Part shown: one piece after another, positions 8,342 through 16,865 of the stretch | Numbering within the stretch: position 1 is the first letter of the stretch | How the letters are laid out: each line of letters begins with the position of its first letter | NCBI GenBank assembly: GCA_965216605.1 | Contig: CBDCGG010000002.1 | Coordinates: 186,001 to 250,000, forward strand | Length of the DNA stretch: 64,000 nucleotides | Source: JABAAW01 sp965216605 | GTDB lineage: Bacteria > Pseudomonadota > Alphaproteobacteria > JABAAW01 | Direction of reading: 5' to 3' | Made by a program: the position numbers and the translations under genes | Notes under the pieces: generated by a model | Databases searched by the model: none | Told to the model about the DNA's origin: nothing | The model's input: only the letters and a program-made list of their open reading frames with translations

Positions 8342-9277
8342 CTACATCAAGGCGATGACGCGCGAGAGTCCTCCTGTTCCGCCCTCGATCTTTTGTACGG
8401 CGGCAACGATCACCGCACCCTTGGTGGGGATCTGCTCCAAGTTTGCGATACACTCGATGCCCCACTTGCCTTGCGGTAGCCATGCGTAGTGCATGGCGAA
8501 ATCGGGCGAAGTGCCGTGATCGAGCGAAAGCGTATCGACAGCGATTCCGTTGACTCCGCGCTCGTTGATCAGAAAATCTGCGGTCTCTGCGTGGAAACCT
8601 GGGAAATGCATCGCGCCCTTGTCGTCGGCGTTGCGGAACTTCTTGCCTTTGACATGGCGTCCCCACCCCGAGTCCATGGCAACGCAGCATCGCGGAGGAA
8701 TTTTGCCGTGTTTTTTCTCCCAAGCCTTGAGGTCATCTACGGTCAGCTGAGCGTCGGGGTTCTGCTCGGCTTTCGCGCGTATGTCTACCTTGATCAGCGG
8801 CACGACCAGCTCTTGTGCGGAAATATCGGCAGAGCTTGTCCCGTCTTTCGTGACATGCAAGGGTGCGTCCATGTGCGTTCCCGCGTGTTCGAATATCTCG
8901 TACTTGTGAACATTGAACTTGACCTTGTCGTAGTCGGCGACCTTCTTGACAGAGATGCCTTCGAAGCCTCCGAATGTAGGGAAGGCGGGCGAGAAGGTAT
9001 GGGTCAGGTCGATGACCTTACGCACGCCGCGGCGCAGCATGCGTTTTTTGCGTGCCTTGTCGTCTTCCATAGCTTGCGCCTTGGAGCTAAGGGTTGCGAC
9101 ACCCGCCGCCGCTCCGACAGCCGCAAGCGAGCCAGACAACGCTTGCTTCAAAAAGCCGCGTCGCGTCTCTTCCGCCGAAGAAGTAACCCGATTCTCTGGC
9201 GTTGTCTCTGGTGTTTTTATTGCGTGCTCGCGTTCTAAGCGTTCGCGCACTTGGGTCATGCATCCTTCTACGCACAT
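8342..9277 (-). CDS. Tat-exported cyclase-family (kynurenine formamidase-like) metal hydrolase
   Basis: Member of the cyclase family (HxGTHxDxPxH metallo-enzymes); substrate unknown. 311 residues from the ATG at 9277, which follows AAAGGAGAGAG. Residues about 39-60 are a twin-arginine signal (TRRGFLKQALSGSLAAVGAA), so the folded enzyme is probably exported to the periplasm. The metal-binding motif HAGTHMDAPLH lies near residue 133. FPGFHAETADFLINERGV and GIAVDTLSLDHG are also typical of the family. Export by Tat fits a metalloenzyme loaded in the cytoplasm. It is about 50 bp upstream of nothing in particular: ettA begins on the same strand downstream, possibly cotranscribed. Confidence 0.8.
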   Translation of the reverse strand: MCVEGCMTQVRERLEREHAIKTPETTPENRVTSSAEETRRGFLKQALSGSLAAVGAAAGVATLSSKAQAMEDDKARKKRMLRRGVRKVIDLTHTFSPAFPTFGGFEGISVKKVADYDKVKFNVHKYEIFEHAGTHMDAPLHVTKDGTSSADISAQELVVPLIKVDIRAKAEQNPDAQLTVDDLKAWEKKHGKIPPRCCVAMDSGWGRHVKGKKFRNADDKGAMHFPGFHAETADFLINERGVNGIAVDTLSLDHGTSPDFAMHYAWLPQGKWGIECIANLEQIPTKGAVIVAAVQKIEGGTGGLSRVIALM

Positions 9278-9339
9278 AGTCTCTCTCCTTTTGAGGGGTT
9301 GGCAATCGCAGGAAGTATTAGCACGCCGTGTTTCTCTTG

Positions 9340-10068
9340 TCAATCCCTCTTTGTAGCGCGCGCGAGTGCCTCGGCTTGTTCGAGGTCTTCGGGGTAGTTG
9401 ATGTTGAAGAAGGGGTCTGGCGTTTCTTCCCACACTTGGCTTTCGGTGTGGTGTTGCTCTGTCCATCGGTCGATTTTGCGCATGCCTTTTTCGAGTGCCT
9501 CCTCTAGGCTGCCACGCAATTTGTTATTTTTGGCGATGCTCCATAGTGCGACGACGGGATGCCTTCTTCCCTGAGATTCGCTACAGACGATGTCCGCGCC
9601 CGTTTTTTCTTGTCGTTGTTGCAATTGTTGCCACAGATCCTTCGGCAGAAAGGGACAATCGCACGGCACGGTGAGCAGCCATGCTGCGTTTTTTGTCTCG
9701 CTCCAGCGCATGGCGGCGAGGATGCCGCCGAGGGGGCCTAAGTGTTTGTGGTGCGGGCTGTCGGAGAAAATTTCTAGTTGGAATGCTCGGACGATGTCGC
9801 GGAGGGTTGCGGGGGCTGCGTTGGAATTGATCGCGCGCGCGACGAAGGGTTTGCCTTTGTCTTGCATTCTTTCGAGCGTTCTTTCGACGAGAGTTTTTCC
9901 TTCGATACGGAGCAGTGCTTTGTCAATAGTTTGGTCGCTGGTCTGTGCGTTTGTTTTTCTGCTTTGGCACTGTGTCAAGTTTTGCATGCGCGATGCCTTT
10001 CCGCCTGCGAGGACGACGAGCGTTGTCTGTGTATTCTTTTGGTTTTCCACAAGGAAGAGGGATAGCAC
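9340..10068 (-). CDS. mobA: Molybdenum cofactor guanylyltransferase
   Basis: Attaches GMP to molybdopterin to make the bis-MGD cofactor of DMSO-reductase-family enzymes such as formate dehydrogenase. The 242-residue product begins with the nucleotide-binding motif VVLAGGKASRM, then KALLRIEGKTLVERTLERM, LGPLGGILAAM and TVPCDCPFLP, all in MobA order. The start is uncertain: GTG at 10068 or GTG at 10050, neither with a strong ribosome site. fdhD, another formate-dehydrogenase maturation gene, lies 5.7 kb away beyond the membrane-protein cluster, suggesting the cluster was inserted or expanded between them. Confidence 0.88.
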   Translation of the reverse strand: MLSLFLVENQKNTQTTLVVLAGGKASRMQNLTQCQSRKTNAQTSDQTIDKALLRIEGKTLVERTLERMQDKGKPFVARAINSNAAPATLRDIVRAFQLEIFSDSPHHKHLGPLGGILAAMRWSETKNAAWLLTVPCDCPFLPKDLWQQLQQRQEKTGADIVCSESQGRRHPVVALWSIAKNNKLRGSLEEALEKGMRKIDRWTEQHHTESQVWEETPDPFFNINYPEDLEQAEALARATKRD

Positions 10069-10110
10069 AAATTTTCTTGCGCGTGCGATGTTGTTTTGTT
10101 ATTTTTTGTG

Positions 10111-11484
10111 ATGCTTTTTTCTCGTAGTATTGTTTTGTTTTTTCTTTTTGTCTGTCTTTTAGTAGCGAGCCTTTTCTACACGGGTGGCAGAGAATCTCTT
10201 TTTTGCGATGACTCGCGCGTTGTTCGTGCGATGCTGTGGAAGGAACACGAAGGACTTTGGATTCGAGGCGGCTTCATCGATTCTTGGGATCCAACGCCAG
10301 AGGGATGCTATCGTACAAGAGAAGACTACCAAGCACTGCAAGCATTGAGCTGGAACGAAATGAGAGCCGACTTTGGAAATCGTCGTATCTACATTTCGCA
10401 GCCCAACTGGGGCCCTCTTTTGCTCTATCCTTTTTGGCGTGCCTCGCAGTTGCTTGCCGCCGATCACAAGGATCGTCTTTACATCGGCGTGGTGACTATG
10501 CACGCTATCACCTCTCTCTCTACGGCGCTTGCGCTGTGGCTACTATGCCTTTGGGTTATGCGCGAGACGAGTGTGTTCTCAGGGCTTTTTGTTGGCTTGG
10601 GAATGACGCTACTGCCTCAAATGCCGCTCTTGCTCCACACGATGGGCAATAGCCTTTTGTACAAACCCTTCTTTCACTTTTTGCCTTTCTTGCTCGTTGC
10701 TTTCGCGCTGCAAAGTCGCTGGCGCAAACGCAGTTCTACGATAGTTGCGCTCGGCGTTGTTGCTGCGCTTGCGTTCTTCTCTGTCATCGCCAAGATTCTT
10801 TTCGGCTTGGGATACGACATGCTACTTACGGTTATGATCGCGGCAACGATTCCTGTGTTTTGGTATGCGGTGCGCGAGGGCTGGTCTTGGCGGCAGTTTT
10901 TTCTATGGTTCGGCGTTTGCGGGTTTGCGATTATTGCAGGCTTTGCCGTAGCCTTTGTCATCCATGGCTTGCAAACAGAGGCGATAGGCAGAGATTTTTT
11001 TGCCCACATCGAACATCGCTTTCTGATTCGTTCGTATGGCTTCGATCCAAGGAGCAACACGCTTAGTTGCGAAAAATTGCCATTGACCATAGGTGAGCAG
11101 ATTGCTTGCAAGAACCGCCTTACTGTTGTGTTAGAAAGCTTTTTCCAGCAAATCCCTTTTCTTTTGTTCTTTGCCTTTTGTTTTTTACCCGTACTTGTGC
11201 GTGCCGATTTAAAGGCGCATCTCAAGAATCCTAGTTTTCTAGCTTTGTGGCGAGCGACGCTTGTTTGCCTCGGTATCGGCGCGGTGGCGGCGATATCTCA
11301 ACCCTTGGTATGGAAACAGGCGACGGACGAACACTATTGGCTGAGTATCTTTTGTTGGCTTTTGATGTTTCGTCCCTTTGCCTTGTTGGCACTCGCGCTG
11401 TTGTTAGAGCCTACCTTCTTGCGTGGAAGTACGCGCGCGGTTAGGCTGTGGCAACAACGCGTTGATGCCTCGTTTCGCGTCTGA
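10111..11484 (+). CDS. Polytopic membrane protein, tandem paralogue 1 of 4 (unknown function)
   Basis: I do not recognise the family. About 457 residues with one N-terminal hydrophobic segment, a polar loop of roughly 110 residues, then eight or so further membrane helices. The first loop starts with CDDSRVVRAMLWKEHEGLW and holds GCYRTREDYQALQALSW and YISQPNWGPLLLYPFW. An early acidic motif after the first helix plus many helices resembles GT-C glycosyltransferases, but that is inference. Start: an ATG at 10096 is open, but ATG at 10111 aligns with the other three copies (the DNA TGATGCTTTTTTCTCG is repeated at copy 2). The TGA stop overlaps the next ATG. Confidence 0.78.
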   Translation: MLFSRSIVLFFLFVCLLVASLFYTGGRESLFCDDSRVVRAMLWKEHEGLWIRGGFIDSWDPTPEGCYRTREDYQALQALSWNEMRADFGNRRIYISQPNWGPLLLYPFWRASQLLAADHKDRLYIGVVTMHAITSLSTALALWLLCLWVMRETSVFSGLFVGLGMTLLPQMPLLLHTMGNSLLYKPFFHFLPFLLVAFALQSRWRKRSSTIVALGVVAALAFFSVIAKILFGLGYDMLLTVMIAATIPVFWYAVREGWSWRQFFLWFGVCGFAIIAGFAVAFVIHGLQTEAIGRDFFAHIEHRFLIRSYGFDPRSNTLSCEKLPLTIGEQIACKNRLTVVLESFFQQIPFLLFFAFCFLPVLVRADLKAHLKNPSFLALWRATLVCLGIGAVAAISQPLVWKQATDEHYWLSIFCWLLMFRPFALLALALLLEPTFLRGSTRAVRLWQQRVDASFRV

Positions 11485-12896
11485 TGCTTTTTTCTCGTCG
11501 CGTTGTTTTGTTTTTTCTTTTTGTCGTTTTGTTTTTAGCGAGTCTCTTCGACCACATTGGCTACTGGTACTGCGATGATTGTGGCGTCAGGCTTCCTTGC
11601 GACGAATCGCGCATTATCCGAACGATGCTGTGGAAGGAGCACGAGGGGCTTTGGGCGCGCGGCGGCTTCATCGCCGACACCTATGATACAACGCCACAGG
11701 GATGCTATCGGACAAGGGAAGATTACCAAGCTCTGCAAGCATTGAGCTGGCAAGCGAAGGGAGAGCAAGGGATGCGTGCCGACTTTGAGAGGCGTTCTGT
11801 CTACATCTCGCAACCCGGTTGGGGACCTCTTTTGTTGTATCCTTTTTGGCGCGCCTCGCAGTTGCTTGCCGCCGATAACAAGGATCGCCTTTACATTGGC
11901 GTATGGATTTTGCGTGCGGTCTCTGCTCTCTCGACGGCGTTCGCGCTGTGGCTATTGTGTCTGTGGATCGTGCGCGAGACTAGCTTGTTCTCAGGGCTGC
12001 TCACAGGGTTAGGAATGATCGTCTTGCCTCAAATGTCGACCTTGCTCTACACGATGGGCAACAGCCCTATGTACAAACCCTTCTTTCATTTTTTGCCTTT
12101 CTTGCTGGTCGCCTTCGCCATGCAAAGCCATTGGCGCAAACGCATCTCTACAGGGGTTGCGCTCGGCGTTGTTGCTACGCTTGCGGGTTTTGCTGTCATC
12201 GCCAAGATTCTTTTCGGCTTGGGATACGACATGCTACCTCCGACCATGGTGGCGGCGACGATTCCTCTGTTTTGGTATGGGGTGCGCGAGGGCTGGTCTT
12301 TACGACGGTTTTCTCTATGGTTCGGCGTTTGCGGGTTTGCGATGCTCGCAGGTTTTGCCGTAGCCTTTGCTATCCATGGCTTGCAAGTAGAGGCAATAGG
12401 CAGAGACTTTCTTGCCTACGCCAAACGTACCTTTCTGTATCGTTCGCACGGCTTCGATTGGGGAGGCAAGGTGCTTCGTTGCGACGACGAGATCGTTGCG
12501 TCTAGTGGGGAAGATTCGTGCACAAGCCATGTTTCTGTTGTTTTCGACACTTTCCGCGGGCAACTGCCCTTTCTTGTGTTGTGTTCGTTGTGTTTTTCGC
12601 TTCGCTCTGTCCGCGTCGATTTGCGAGCGCGTCTTAAGAATCCTCGTTTTCTAGCTTTGTGGCGGGCGACGCTTGTTTGCCTCGGTATCGGCGCGGTGGC
12701 GGCGATATCTCAACCCTTGGTATGGAAGCAGGCAACGGACATACACTATTGGCTGGGTATCTTTTGTTGGCTTTTGATGTTTCGTCCCTTTGCCTTGTTG
12801 GCGCTCTCGTTGTTATTGGAGCCTGCTTTTTTACGAGGAAGTTCGCGTATCGTTGCGCTGTGGCAACAGCGTGTTGATGCCTCGTTTCGCGTTTGA
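11484..12896 (+). CDS. Polytopic membrane protein, tandem paralogue 2 of 4 (unknown function)
   Basis: 470 residues, same architecture as its neighbours: first helix, Cys-containing polar loop with CDESRIIRTMLWKEHEGLW, then a multi-helix body. ATG shares its A with the preceding TGA (TGATG), and its own TGA overlaps the next ATG, so all four genes are probably translated by coupling from one mRNA. DNA from about 12139 to 12410 is nearly identical to 15020-15290 in copy 4, a sign of recent duplication or gene conversion. The loop after GLQVEAIGRDFLAYAK is variable and keeps a Cys pair (LRCDDE ... DSCTSH). Confidence 0.78.
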   Translation: MLFSRRVVLFFLFVVLFLASLFDHIGYWYCDDCGVRLPCDESRIIRTMLWKEHEGLWARGGFIADTYDTTPQGCYRTREDYQALQALSWQAKGEQGMRADFERRSVYISQPGWGPLLLYPFWRASQLLAADNKDRLYIGVWILRAVSALSTAFALWLLCLWIVRETSLFSGLLTGLGMIVLPQMSTLLYTMGNSPMYKPFFHFLPFLLVAFAMQSHWRKRISTGVALGVVATLAGFAVIAKILFGLGYDMLPPTMVAATIPLFWYGVREGWSLRRFSLWFGVCGFAMLAGFAVAFAIHGLQVEAIGRDFLAYAKRTFLYRSHGFDWGGKVLRCDDEIVASSGEDSCTSHVSVVFDTFRGQLPFLVLCSLCFSLRSVRVDLRARLKNPRFLALWRATLVCLGIGAVAAISQPLVWKQATDIHYWLGIFCWLLMFRPFALLALSLLLEPAFLRGSSRIVALWQQRVDASFRV

Positions 12897-14365
12897 TGTT
12901 TGATTTTCGCCGCAGCGTTCTCTTGTTGCTTTTTGCAGGCTTTTTTCTTACAAGCCTTTTTGGCTATGCTGGGTATCGTTTTTCTTATCAAGAATGGAGC
13001 GGCGGAAAGACTTTCTACCAATTTAGGATAGTTTGTGGCGAAGATCGTTCTGTTCACACGATGCTTTTGAAGGATCAGGATGGACTTTGGGCTCTCGGAG
13101 GTTTTTTTGCGCATCCTCTACCTATGACTTCCTTCCTCCCGAAGGGCACTCCTGTTCCGAGCAGCCGCAGAAGCTGCCATAAAACAAAAGAAGAATATCG
13201 TCGTCTGCAAGCGTTGGGGTGGGCACGGATGTCAACGACCTTTAAGGATAAGACTCCTTACATTTCGTTTCCTGGCTGGAACGGTTTTTGGCTGTATCCT
13301 TCTTGGCGTTTGTCGCAAGTCATTTTTGCGCAGAGCCCCGACCGTATCTATTTTGGCTTATGGTCTATGCGTGTTTTCAGTGCCTTAACGACGGCACTTG
13401 CGCTATGGCTATTGTGTCTATGGATCGTGCGCGAGACGAGTTTGTTCTCAGGGCTTTTCACAGGTTTAGGAATGATGCTGTTGCCTATCATGACGCTCTT
13501 GCTCTACTCGATGGGTAACAATCCGATGCACAAGCCCTTTTTTCATTTCGTTCCTTTCTTGCTGGTCGCCTTTGCTCTACAAAGTCGCTGGCGCAGGCGC
13601 GTCTCTTCGATGTTCGCGCTCCGCATTGTTGCGGGGCTTGCCTGCTTCGGTGTTGCCGCTAAAATTTTATTGGGTTGGGGATACGACCTGCTACCAACAG
13701 TTATGGTGACAGCAACGGTTCCTCTATTTTGGTATGCGATACGCGAGGGTTGGTCTTTGCGGCAGTTTTCTTTGTGGTTCTGTTGTTGCTCGTTGGCGAT
13801 TCTTGCAGGATGTGTTATCGCCATTGTCATCCATGGCTTGCAAGTAGAGGCAATAGACAAAGATTTTCTTACCTATGCCAAGAAACGTTTTCTGTATCGT
13901 TCGATCGGCATTGATAAAATAGGAAGCATGCTCCGTTGCGACGACAAGAACTTTCTCCTCGAAGCGCCTTGGAAACTGCTGGTTTCGTGCAAAAGCCACA
14001 TGACTGTTGTCTTAGATGGCTTTCGCTATCAATTTCCTTTTCTTGTGTTGTGTTTGTCGTTTTTCTTGTTTCGTTTTGTTCGCGTCGATTTACGAGCGCG
14101 TCTGAAGGATCCTCATTTTCTAGCTTTGTTTCGTGCGACGCTGGTTTGCGTCGGCATCGGCGCGGTGGCAGCGATCAGTCAGACGTTGATATGGAAGCAG
14201 GCGACAGCAATACATATTTGGCTTCAGGTGTGCGCTTGGTTGTTGATGTTTCGTCCCTTTGCCTTGTTGATGCTCGCGTTGTTATTGGAGCCTGCTTTTT
14301 TGCGAGGTCGTGCGCGTGTTGTTAGGTTGTGGCAACAGCGTGTTGATGCCTCGTTTCGCGTCTGA
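12896..14365 (+). CDS. Polytopic membrane protein, tandem paralogue 3 of 4 (unknown function)
   Basis: 489 residues from the ATG that shares its A with the previous TGA; a TTG one codon upstream is also in frame. This is the most divergent copy: the first loop reads CGEDRSVHTMLLKDQDGLW instead of C(D)E.RIIRTMLWKEHEGLW, and it carries a 15-20 residue insertion (around PKGTPVPSSRRSCHKTKEEY). The membrane body keeps IVRETSLFSGLFTGLGMMLLP and the C-terminal LLEPAFLRGRARVVRLWQQR, which copies 1 and 2 share. Its first 25 codons resemble those of copy 4 (MFDFRRSVLLLLF). Confidence 0.77.
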   Translation: MFDFRRSVLLLLFAGFFLTSLFGYAGYRFSYQEWSGGKTFYQFRIVCGEDRSVHTMLLKDQDGLWALGGFFAHPLPMTSFLPKGTPVPSSRRSCHKTKEEYRRLQALGWARMSTTFKDKTPYISFPGWNGFWLYPSWRLSQVIFAQSPDRIYFGLWSMRVFSALTTALALWLLCLWIVRETSLFSGLFTGLGMMLLPIMTLLLYSMGNNPMHKPFFHFVPFLLVAFALQSRWRRRVSSMFALRIVAGLACFGVAAKILLGWGYDLLPTVMVTATVPLFWYAIREGWSLRQFSLWFCCCSLAILAGCVIAIVIHGLQVEAIDKDFLTYAKKRFLYRSIGIDKIGSMLRCDDKNFLLEAPWKLLVSCKSHMTVVLDGFRYQFPFLVLCLSFFLFRFVRVDLRARLKDPHFLALFRATLVCVGIGAVAAISQTLIWKQATAIHIWLQVCAWLLMFRPFALLMLALLLEPAFLRGRARVVRLWQQRVDASFRV

Positions 14366-15783
14366 TGTTTGATTTTCGCCGCAGTGTTCTCTTGTTACTT
14401 TTTGTGGGCTTTTTTCTGACGAGTCTGATCGGCATTTTTTCTGTCTTGCCCTTTGCGGCTTGGTATCATAAAGAATCGACATGCGACGAAGCGCGCATTA
14501 TCCGAACGATGCTGTGGAAGGAGCACGAGGGGCTTTGGGCGCGTGGCGGCTTCATCGCCGATGGGATAGGTAAAAATTTAAAGAAATGCTATCGGACAAG
14601 AGAAGACTACCAAGCTTTGCAAGCATTGAGCTGGCAAGCGAGGGGAGAGCAAGGGATGAAGGTCGACTTTGAGGCTCGTCCTGTCTACATCTCGCAACCC
14701 GGTTTAGGTACGCTTTTGCTTTATCCTTTTTGGCGCGCTTCGCAGCTGCTCGCCGCTGGTCACAAGGATCGTCTTTACATCGGCGTGTGGACACTACGTA
14801 CTGTCTCTTCTCTCTCGACGGCGCTTGCGCTGTGGTTGCTGTGTCTATGGATCGTGCGCGAGACTGGTCTGTTCTCAGGGCTGTTCACAGGCTTGGGAAT
14901 GATGCTACTGCCTTTGATGCCTACCTTGCTCTACACGATGGGGCGCAGTCCTTTATACAAACCCTTCTTTCATTTCTTACCTTTCTTGCTGGTCGCCTTC
15001 GCCTTGCAAAGTCATTGGCGCAAACGCATCTCTACAGGGGTTGCGCTCGGCGTTGTTGCTGCGCTTGCGGGTTTTGCTGTCATCGTCAAGATTCTCTTCG
15101 GCTTGGGATACGACATGCTACCTCCGACCATGGTCGCGGCGACGATTCCTATATTTTGGTATGCGGTGCGCGAGGGCTGGTCTTTACGGCGGTTCTCTCT
15201 ATGGTTCGGCGTTTGCGGGTTTGCGATGCTCGCAGGTTTTGCCGTAGCCTTTGCTATCCATGGCTTGCAAGTAGAGGCAATAGGCAGAGACTTTCTCACC
15301 TTTGCCAAACATCGCTTTCTGTTTCGCGCGTCCAGCTTCGATGAGTATGGCAACGCGCTTGCTTGCGACTATGCCTACTCCTTCCGCGCTTTACCTTCGC
15401 ACTTGCAAATTGCGTGTAAAAGCCACCTTATGGTTGTGTTCGACAGCTTTGTCTATCAGCTCCCTTTTCTTATGCTCTGTGCCTTTTGTTGTGGGGGCAA
15501 GTCTGTGCGTAGCGATTTGCGAGCGCGTCTTCAGAACCCTCATTTTCTAGCTTTGTTTCGTGCGACGCTTGTTTGCCTCGGCATCGGTGCGGTTGCGGCG
15601 ATATCGCAGCCGTTAGTATGGAAGCAGGCAACAGCCCTCCATGATTGGCTTAGTATTTCCTGTTGGCTTTTGATGTTTCGTCCCTTTGCCTTGTTGATGC
15701 TCGCGTTGTTGTTAGAGCCTACCTTGTTACGCTGGAGTGAAAAATCGATCGAGCGTTGGCGAAGAAGTATCGCTACCCTTTGA
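14365..15783 (+). CDS. Polytopic membrane protein, tandem paralogue 4 of 4 (unknown function)
   Basis: 472 residues, last of the series. ATG overlaps the previous TGA by one base. First loop CDEARIIRTMLWKEHEGLW and YISQPGLGTLLLYPFW are almost as in copy 2. The C terminus differs: copies 1-3 end in LWQQRVDASFRV, while this one ends ERWRRSIATL. The central 270 bp are nearly identical in DNA to copy 2. It stops 5 bp before the convergent fdhD stop. Function unknown; a surface-glycan or GT-C type transferase is the best guess, from topology alone. Confidence 0.77.
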   Translation: MFDFRRSVLLLLFVGFFLTSLIGIFSVLPFAAWYHKESTCDEARIIRTMLWKEHEGLWARGGFIADGIGKNLKKCYRTREDYQALQALSWQARGEQGMKVDFEARPVYISQPGLGTLLLYPFWRASQLLAAGHKDRLYIGVWTLRTVSSLSTALALWLLCLWIVRETGLFSGLFTGLGMMLLPLMPTLLYTMGRSPLYKPFFHFLPFLLVAFALQSHWRKRISTGVALGVVAALAGFAVIVKILFGLGYDMLPPTMVAATIPIFWYAVREGWSLRRFSLWFGVCGFAMLAGFAVAFAIHGLQVEAIGRDFLTFAKHRFLFRASSFDEYGNALACDYAYSFRALPSHLQIACKSHLMVVFDSFVYQLPFLMLCAFCCGGKSVRSDLRARLQNPHFLALFRATLVCLGIGAVAAISQPLVWKQATALHDWLSISCWLLMFRPFALLMLALLLEPTLLRWSEKSIERWRRSIATL

Positions 15784-15788
15784 TGCTT

Positions 15789-16654
15789 CTATATTTTTGG
15801 GGAGGCTTTGCGGTGATGGCGTTCGTCTTCTGGTATGGCTTTTCCTCCGTCGAAGACGACTCGCTGTTGTCCTGCGAGGATGACGAATCGGTTTCCTCTC
15901 AATCTTCCTACGAGGGTCAGTCCTGTTTGTCTAGCGAGGTCGATACCCCAAGCGGTAAAGCCTGAGCGAGACAATAGGATAGGTATGCCCATAAACGCGC
16001 ATTTGATCACCATCTCGGAGGTGAGGCGTCCTGTTGTGTAGAAAATTTTATCGGAGCCTTCTATATTTTTTGTATGCATATATCCTGCTATTTTATCTAC
16101 GGCGTTGTGTCTGCCGACATCTTCGATATAGGCGAGCAGATTTTTGTCCGAGAAGAGTGCGCAGCCGTGGATAGCTCCTGCCTTTAGGTAGAGGCTTGGA
16201 AGGCGATTGATGTGGTGTTGGATATGGTAGAGGGTAGAGGTTGTGAGGGGGGTTATGTTGTGGGTTAGGTTAACGCTGTCGATTTTCGATAGTGTTTCTT
16301 GGAACATGCTTCCTTGGGCGCATCCTGAAGTTTGAATTTGTCGTTGTAATTTTTGTTCGAGATTTGTTGTTGGATTTTTTGTTCTTACGACGACGGTTTG
16401 GAGATCGGGTGATATTCAATTTTTGTGATGGGATTGTCGATGGGGAGTAGGTTTTGATTCTTGAGAAATCCTATTGCGAGATATTCGGGATAGTCGCCGA
16501 TGGTCATTTGCGTTATGACTTCGCGGCTATTGAGGTAGATAGAGAGGGGTTTTTCTTCGACGACGGATAGGGGGACGGGCTTATTGTTGTGGTCGGTCGC
16601 GATGAGGGAACGGGTGAGGGAGGGATTGTCGGGGGAGGGGAGGAGAACGGGCAT
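15789..16654 (-). pseudogene. fdhD: Formate dehydrogenase accessory sulfurtransferase FdhD, frameshifted
   Basis: FdhD passes sulfur to the Mo-bisMGD cofactor before its insertion into formate dehydrogenase. The N-terminal part (16654 down to about 16410) reads PLSVVEEKPLSIYLN, VITQMTIGDYPEYLAIGFL, IEYHP and then runs into TAA at 16385. In the -1 frame the family sequence continues at once as DLQTVVVRTKNPTTNLEQKL and then TSGCAQGSMFQ, the conserved Cys loop, followed by KAGAIHGCALF, YIEDVGRHNAVDKIAG and TTGRLTSEM to the end. One missing C in the CCC run at 16407-16409 explains the break. Either a recent inactivation or a sequence error; if corrected, a normal FdhD of about 288 residues results. 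Confidence 0.82.
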
Positions 16655-16734
16655 GGCGTAAGTGTAGCAGAGATTGGCGATTCTGTTTTATCTCTATCTT
16701 CTAGGCAAAATTAAAAACGCTCTACCGCGTTGCG

Positions 16735-16780
16735 AATCAGCTTGCGCACGCCTTCGGCGTGCGCATGTTTTGCATCCGTA
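16735..16780. repeat. Member of the dispersed palindromic repeat family
   Basis: GCGCACGCC-TTC-GGCGTGCGC at 16744-16764 is a perfect hairpin, followed by ATGTTTTGCATCCGT, the same word that ends the 1.0-kb cluster. It lies between fdhD and purQ, about 100 bp before purQ; no run of T follows, so it is not a typical terminator. Confidence 0.75.
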
Positions 16781-16865
16781 AAAATTGCCCGCGCACGTCC
16801 ATGAAGTTTGCCAACACGCGATGTTGCTCCCCAACAAGCCCGTCAAGCTCTGCTACACTCTCCCC

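Noticed and set aside
16744..16764. Perfect GC hairpin as a terminator for upstream genes
   Set aside because: No T run follows, and identical hairpins appear as parts of the dispersed repeat family elsewhere.
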